NCBI RefSeq assembly: GCF_013131805.1
Contig: NZ_JABJRC010000004.1
Coordinates: forward strand, 186,001-250,000
Direction: 5' to 3'
DNA length: 64,000 bases
Source: Kribbella sandramycini
Lineage (GTDB): Bacteria; Actinomycetota; Actinomycetes; Propionibacteriales; Kribbellaceae
Below are positions 59,335 through 64,000 of the stretch, piece after piece. How positions within the stretch are numbered: position 1 is the first letter of the stretch; every line of letters begins with the position of its first letter. A model generated the notes under the pieces. That model was not told the origin of the DNA and did no database searches. It was given only the letters and a program-made list of their open reading frames with translations. The position numbers were made by a program, and so were the translations under genes.

Positions 59335-62300
59335 ATGAGATCTCTCCGCCTACTCCGCCCTGCGGGCGTGGTGCTGGCCGCCGTCGTACTGGTGGCGGCC
59401 GGTACGACGCCCAGCACCGGCGCACCGCCTGCGCCAACCGCTCCTCCTCTGAGCTCGAAACTCCGGCCTGGGCTCGAATTCACGCTGGTGACCGGCGACA
59501 AGGTCCGTGTGCTCGGTGGTGGCGCGGTCCAGGCCACTCCGGGTCCGGGACGAGCTGGAACGCGCTTTCGGACGCTGCAGGTCGGTGACGCCGTTTCCGT
59601 CGTACCGCTCGACGCTTTGCCGCTGATCGCGCAGAAGCGGTTGGACACGCGCCTGTTCGACCTCACCGCGCTTGCAGCGGCCGGCTACGACGACGCCAGC
59701 CGCAAGACGCTGCCGTTGATCATTGACGGGCCTGCTGGAGCCGTGCGGGGTACTACTTCCCGTGCACTACCCGCGGTCGGCGCGATGGCTGCGGCACCGC
59801 CGAAGGACCAGTTGCCCGGTGTCTTCTCCGGACTGCGCACCGCTGGGATCAAGCGCATCTGGCTCGACGGCCGCCGTGAACTGCTGCTCGACCACAGCGT
59901 CCCGCAGATCGGCGCACCGGCTGCCTGGGCCGCCGGCTACACCGGCCGCGGCGTGAAGGTCGCCGTACTGGACAGCGGCGTCGACGCTGCGCATCCGGAC
60001 TTCTCAGGCCGGCTGGTGACGGAGGACTTCACCGGTACCGGACTGTCTGATGCGGTTGGGCACGGGACGCATGTCGGTTCGATCATCGGCGGCTCCGGTG
60101 CGGCGTCCGACGGCAAGTACCGCGGCGTCGCACCGGACGCGCAGCTGCTGTCCGGCAAGGTCTGCGAGGACAGGGGGTGTTCGGACTCCGCAATCCTGGC
60201 TGGGATGGACTGGGCGGTCCGCGAGGGCGCCAAGATCGTCAATCTGAGTCTCGGTGGCGGTGACACGCCTACGATCGACCCGCTGGAAGAGGCGGTCAAT
60301 CGTCTGACGGCCGAGCACGGCACTCTGTTTGTCATTGCTGCTGGCAACTATGGCCCAGACGCCCGCTCGATCGACTCCCCTGGCAGCGCGGCGGCCGCAC
60401 TGACTGTCGGAGCGGTTGACCGGAACGACGTACTGGCCGACTTCTCCGGCCGCGGCCCGACAGCGGATCAGGCGCCGAAGCCGGACGTCACCGCCCCGGG
60501 CGTGGACATCGTCGCGGCTAAGTCGGCGGACGGCGTCATCGGCGAGCCAGTGGGCGACAGCTACCTCAAGCTGAGCGGCACGTCGATGGCCACACCGCAT
60601 GTGGCCGGTGCGGCAGCCCTTCTGGCACAGGAACACCCGGACTGGCGCGCTGACCGCCTGAAGGCCGCTTTGATGACCACAGCGCGCCCGAATGCCGATC
60701 TGAGCCCATTGGAGCAGGGCTCCGGTCGCATCGACGTCGCTGCGGCGCGTGGGCTCAAGGTGACCACCGACACCGGCGTACTGGCGTTTGCGGCACAGCA
60801 GTGGCCGCATTCGGACGACGTCGCGGAGAGCAAGCGACTGACCTACACGAACGACAGCGATGAGCCGGTGACGCTGCAGCTGAGCGCTACGTTGCAGGAC
60901 GAGGCCGGACAGGCCGCACCGGCGGGGGCGTTGGCGTTGAGCGCTTCTACCCTCACTGTGCCCGCACGTGGAACCGCTCAGGTGACCGTCACCTCGAACA
61001 CGAACCACAGCGGCACCGACGGCCGCTACAACGGCCAGGTCGTTGCCAAAGCTGCAGGCGTTGATCTGGCAGTACGGATGTCTGTCTTCCGTGAGGCTGA
61101 GAGCTACAACCTGACCATCAAGCACCTCGACCGCACCGGCGCCCCGACAGCCGACTACACCGACACTGTGGTGGACCATCAGCTGACCGGTTGGCCGATC
61201 TTCGCGCAGGAGGCGGACGGCATCACCAACCTGCGCCTGCCCAAGGGCAAGTTCCTCCTCGACTCGACCATCGGCACCGGCCGCAACCGCACCGACGGCA
61301 ACCTCCTGGTCCAGCCGCTGGTCGATCTCAGCACGGATCGGACCATCGTGGTCGACGCCCGGCAGGCGAAGCCGATGACAGTGTCGGTGCCCGAGCCGAC
61401 AGCTCGAGAGGCGCTGCTCGGGCTCAGCTACAGCTTCCCGACCCCTGGCGGGCGCTGGGGCAGCGGCATCGCGGCCACGCTCGACGAGCCGATCTACGTC
61501 ACGCAGCTCGGACCGTCGATCCCTGGCCTGGCCAGCATCGCCCGCAGCCAGTGGGCGAAACCGGGCGACGGCGAGTTCTTCGCCAACTCGCCGTACCTGT
61601 ACGCGTTGGCCTGGCCGCTGCCGGGCCGGATCTTCGACGGGCTGAGCAAGAACGTCCAGCGCAGCGAGCTGGCCGTCGTCCGGGAGACGGTCGCTGCTCA
61701 GGCACCGGACACCACCGCGGTCCTCAGCGTCACCGGTGAGGGCTCGGAGGAGCTTGGCGGAATCGGCTACGGGTATTCGTACAAGCTGCCGGCCGGCCGA
61801 TCGGTGTATGCACTTGCGAAGGGCGTGCGGTGGGGAGCCGATGCTCTCCTCATCAACGGTGATGCGGGCTTCGTCCACCGCGAACCGACCACCTACGTGG
61901 CTGGACGGACGTACAACGACGACTGGGGCCGGGCAACGATCGGACCAGCTCTCCGGGTGGGACGGGCAGCATCGTTCCAGCGCACCGGCGACGGACTGCT
62001 CCTGCAACCACGACAGGCCGACAGCACCGACCACTACGGCGATCAGTTCGGCCTTGGCACGCTCTCGGTGCATCGGAACGGCGAGCTCGTTACTGGGGGC
62101 GAGTACCCCGACTACACCGGTCGCTTCGAGAACATCGAGGTTCCGACCGGTCCTGGGGACTACCGCGTCGCGCTGGAGACCAAAGCGCAGCCCTTCTTGG
62201 ATGCGTCGACGCGGACCTGGACGGCCTGGTCGTTCCGGTCCGACACGACCAGCGGGCCGACAGGACTGCCGGTGTGGGCAGTGCGCTTCCGTCCGGCAGT

Positions 62301-62592
62301 CGACGTCCACAACGTGTTGCGCAGCGGCCCGAGCCACCAGTTGCCGATCAGCGTCGAGCATGTGCCCGGCACTCCTGTCGGCAAGCTGCGGTCACTGGCT
62401 GTCCAGACGTCTACCGACAATGGCGTCACCTGGCAGGAGGCGAAGCTCCGGGCGCTCGGCAACGGCAAGTACACCGCTGCGGTGCCGACTCCGGCCGGTG
62501 CGACGTCGGTGTGGCTGAAGGCGAAGGCCGTTGACAGCAAGGGCAATGCGGTCGAGCAGGTGATCGAGCGGGCGTACAAGGTGGCCCGGTAG
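59335..62592 (+). CDS. Secreted subtilisin-like serine protease (S8 family)
   Basis: The 1085-residue protein has a signal peptide (MRSLRLLRPAGVVLAAVVLV, cleavage near residue 30). A propeptide extends to about residue 190. The catalytic domain shows the full triad D213 (VLDSGVD), H243 (GHGTHVGS) and S417 (GTSMATPHVAG), with oxyanion N338 (AAGN). About 600 further residues are beta-rich domains without a membrane anchor or sorting signal that I can see. The protein should be exported and active. A terminator follows the stop. Confidence 0.92.
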   Translation: MRSLRLLRPAGVVLAAVVLVAAGTTPSTGAPPAPTAPPLSSKLRPGLEFTLVTGDKVRVLGGGAVQATPGPGRAGTRFRTLQVGDAVSVVPLDALPLIAQKRLDTRLFDLTALAAAGYDDASRKTLPLIIDGPAGAVRGTTSRALPAVGAMAAAPPKDQLPGVFSGLRTAGIKRIWLDGRRELLLDHSVPQIGAPAAWAAGYTGRGVKVAVLDSGVDAAHPDFSGRLVTEDFTGTGLSDAVGHGTHVGSIIGGSGAASDGKYRGVAPDAQLLSGKVCEDRGCSDSAILAGMDWAVREGAKIVNLSLGGGDTPTIDPLEEAVNRLTAEHGTLFVIAAGNYGPDARSIDSPGSAAAALTVGAVDRNDVLADFSGRGPTADQAPKPDVTAPGVDIVAAKSADGVIGEPVGDSYLKLSGTSMATPHVAGAAALLAQEHPDWRADRLKAALMTTARPNADLSPLEQGSGRIDVAAARGLKVTTDTGVLAFAAQQWPHSDDVAESKRLTYTNDSDEPVTLQLSATLQDEAGQAAPAGALALSASTLTVPARGTAQVTVTSNTNHSGTDGRYNGQVVAKAAGVDLAVRMSVFREAESYNLTIKHLDRTGAPTADYTDTVVDHQLTGWPIFAQEADGITNLRLPKGKFLLDSTIGTGRNRTDGNLLVQPLVDLSTDRTIVVDARQAKPMTVSVPEPTAREALLGLSYSFPTPGGRWGSGIAATLDEPIYVTQLGPSIPGLASIARSQWAKPGDGEFFANSPYLYALAWPLPGRIFDGLSKNVQRSELAVVRETVAAQAPDTTAVLSVTGEGSEELGGIGYGYSYKLPAGRSVYALAKGVRWGADALLINGDAGFVHREPTTYVAGRTYNDDWGRATIGPALRVGRAASFQRTGDGLLLQPRQADSTDHYGDQFGLGTLSVHRNGELVTGGEYPDYTGRFENIEVPTGPGDYRVALETKAQPFLDASTRTWTAWSFRSDTTSGPTGLPVWAVRFRPAVDVHNVLRSGPSHQLPISVEHVPGTPVGKLRSLAVQTSTDNGVTWQEAKLRALGNGKYTAAVPTPAGATSVWLKAKAVDSKGNAVEQVIERAYKVAR

Positions 62593-62598
62593 TGACCG

Positions 62599-62636
62599 CC
62601 CGGTACGCACCCGGATTTCGCCGGGTGCGTGCCGGG
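62599..62636 (+). terminator. Terminator after the subtilase gene
   Basis: A 16-bp stem (CCCGGTACGCACCCGG with one G-U pair) and an ATTTCG loop start seven bases after the stop and are followed by TCTGTAACCTT. Confidence 0.8.
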
Positions 62637-62652
62637 TCTGTAACCTTCGGTA

Positions 62653-63690
62653 ATGACGCAGCGTGATCTGCGGGTGCTGCCCAAGGCACACCTGCATCTT
62701 CACTTCTCCGGCTCAATGCGGCATCTGACGCTGGTCGAGCTGGCGGACAAGCACGGTGTCCGGCTCCCCGATGCACTGCGGACGGAGTGGCCGCCCGACC
62801 TGTCCGCGGCCGACGAGCGCGGCTGGTTCCGGTTCCAGCGGCTCTACGACATCGCGCGCTCGGTGCTTCGCACGGAGGACGACGTCCGGCGGCTGGTCCG
62901 CGAGGCGGCCGAAGACGACCGCGCCGACGGCTCGCGCTGGCTGGAGATCCAGGTCGACCCGTCCGGTTACGCGGGCCGCTTCCACGGCATCACCGAGTTC
63001 ACCGACCTGGTTCTGGACGCCGCCCGCGACGCAGCCGCCTCGACCGGCATCGCCGTCCAGGTCATCATCGCCGCGAACCGCACCCGCCACCCCCTGGACG
63101 CCCGCACCCTGGCCCGCCTCGCCTCGCAGTACGTCGGCCGCGGCGTCGTCGGCTTCGGCCTCTCGAACGACGAACGCCGCGGCAGCACCTCCGAGTTCGC
63201 CCCGGCCTTCCGCATCGCCCGCAACGCCGGTCTCCTCGCCGCCCCGCACGGCGGCGAGCTCTGCGGCCCCGCCACCGTCCGCACCTGCCTCGACGAGCTA
63301 GGCGCCGGCCGCATCGGCCACGGCGTCCGCTCCGTAGAAGACCCAGAGCTCCTGAAACGCCTAGTGGACGCCCAGGTAGCCCTGGAGGTCTGCCCGGCCT
63401 CCAACGTCTCCCTAGGCGTCTACCGCCGCCCCGAAGACGTCCCCCTCCGCCAACTCTACGAAGCCGGCGCCCGCATCGCCCTGGGCGCCGACGACCCCCT
63501 CCTCTTCGGCTCCCGCCTGGCCGAGCAATACGAAACCGCCCGCACCACCCACGCCTTCACCGACCCCGAACTAGCCGCCCTCGCCCGCTCCTCCATCCTC
63601 GCCTCCACCGCACCCCCCGACGTCCAGAAATCCCTCCTGGCCGACATCGACACCTGGCTGGAAACCACCACCCCGGCAACCACCTACTGA
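62653..63690 (+). CDS. Adenosine deaminase family protein
   Basis: The 345-residue amidohydrolase-fold enzyme has the zinc motif KAHLHLHFSG, the second zinc His in APHGGE with catalytic Glu, RIGHGVRS, and the catalytic Asp in LGADDPLLFG. Adenosine deaminases usually read SLNTDDP here, so the ADA or the related adenine/6-aminodeoxyfutalosine deaminase function cannot be decided. GGTA is all that precedes the ATG. Codon use becomes extremely C-rich in the last 500 bases. Confidence 0.85.
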   Translation: MTQRDLRVLPKAHLHLHFSGSMRHLTLVELADKHGVRLPDALRTEWPPDLSAADERGWFRFQRLYDIARSVLRTEDDVRRLVREAAEDDRADGSRWLEIQVDPSGYAGRFHGITEFTDLVLDAARDAAASTGIAVQVIIAANRTRHPLDARTLARLASQYVGRGVVGFGLSNDERRGSTSEFAPAFRIARNAGLLAAPHGGELCGPATVRTCLDELGAGRIGHGVRSVEDPELLKRLVDAQVALEVCPASNVSLGVYRRPEDVPLRQLYEAGARIALGADDPLLFGSRLAEQYETARTTHAFTDPELAALARSSILASTAPPDVQKSLLADIDTWLETTTPATTY

Positions 63691-63776
63691 CGCGGGCGCC
63701 GGGGTCCGGAAAAGTGCGTGGAGAGTTCTGGTTCAGGGCATTGTGAGGGCCTTGGGCGGCGACCAGACTTGCTGGC

Positions 63777-64000
63777 ATGACGGTCACCAAGATCTTGTTG
63801 CCCGAGGACGAAATGCCGACGCGTTGGTACAACGTGTTGCACGATCTGCCGACGCCGCCGCCGGCGGTGCTGCATCCGGGGACGGGGCAACCGGTCGGGC
63901 CGGAGGATCTGGCGCCGTTGTTCCCGATGGATCTGATCCTGCAGGAGGTTTCGCAGGAGCAGTACGTCGACATTCCCGGTGAGGTGCTCGATGTGTACCG
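63777..64000 (+). CDS. TrpB2-type tryptophan synthase beta chain, N-terminal part
   Basis: The frame starts at ATG 63777 and runs off the window after 74 codons. MTVTKILLPEDEMPTRWYNV and the following LHPGTGQPVGPEDLAPLFP are hallmarks of the TrpB2 subfamily, which has an N-terminal extension and usually lacks a TrpA contact. The gene may provide a salvage route for indole. The pocket lysine is beyond the edge. Confidence 0.88.
   Translation, partial: MTVTKILLPEDEMPTRWYNVLHDLPTPPPAVLHPGTGQPVGPEDLAPLFPMDLILQEVSQEQYVDIPGEVLDVY

Noticed and set aside
60004..62361. 785-codon minus-strand ORF antisense to the subtilase gene
   Set aside because: It lies fully inside a well supported S8 protease gene and shows no domain.

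Overview
The window is high-GC DNA with GTG and TTG starts, overlapping ATGA/GTGA stop-start junctions, TAnnnT-type -10 boxes, a mycothiol-type isomerase, a complete mce lipid-import operon and histone-like tails on ribosomal proteins. This points to an actinobacterium. The imine-reductase-like gene at the left edge and the overall gene content suggest Kribbella or a relative in the Propionibacteriales; the genus is an inference.

Layout. 1-1623 holds the end of an imine-reductase-like gene and small membrane proteins, one of which is interrupted by an in-frame amber codon. 1691-19188 (minus strand) is the core translation locus, read from high to low coordinates: rpsL-rpsG-fusA-tuf, then S10-spc (rpsJ to rplO), then secY-adk-map. 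19470-21506 holds a mycothiol-dependent isomerase-like gene and an alpha/beta-hydrolase fused to a SnoaL-like domain. 21666-29079 is rpoBC. 29337-40104 is a complete mce operon (ATPase, two permeases, MceA-F, two Mce-associated proteins) lying between rpoB and rplJL. 40353-41590 is rplJL with its L10 leader.

41633-54955 is an accessory block between rplJL and rplKA: an MFS transporter, a VapBC toxin-antitoxin pair, a RidA/IclR/PfkB set divergent from a PLP ammonia-lyase, an N-acyl-D-amino-acid deacylase and a KDPG aldolase, a two-component system with a DUF4097-like protein, a free-standing PheRS-like protein behind a possible cysteine attenuator, and an FMN alpha-hydroxy-acid oxidase. 55011-57802 is rplA-rplK-nusG-secE-tRNA-Trp. 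The right end (58105-64000, plus strand) has an aspartate aminotransferase, a secreted subtilase, an adenosine-deaminase-family enzyme and the start of a TrpB2-type gene.

The two most interesting parts are these. (1) 43667-49458 reads as a complete route from an N-acylated 2-amino sugar acid (best guess N-acetyl-D-glucosaminate) through deacylation, ammonia elimination, KDG kinase and KDPG aldolase to pyruvate and glyceraldehyde-3-phosphate, with one palindrome placed to control both divergent arms. (2) The PheRS-like gene at 52606-53724 is preceded by an apparently leaderless 27-codon uORF ending in a Cys-Cys-Cys run, whose last codons can base-pair with the ribosome-binding site of the main gene. 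Other points worth noting are an Asn at the rifampicin-resistance position (E. coli Ser531) of RpoB, a 25-bp element shared by the leaders of rpsJ and rpsL, and a palindrome over the mce promoter.
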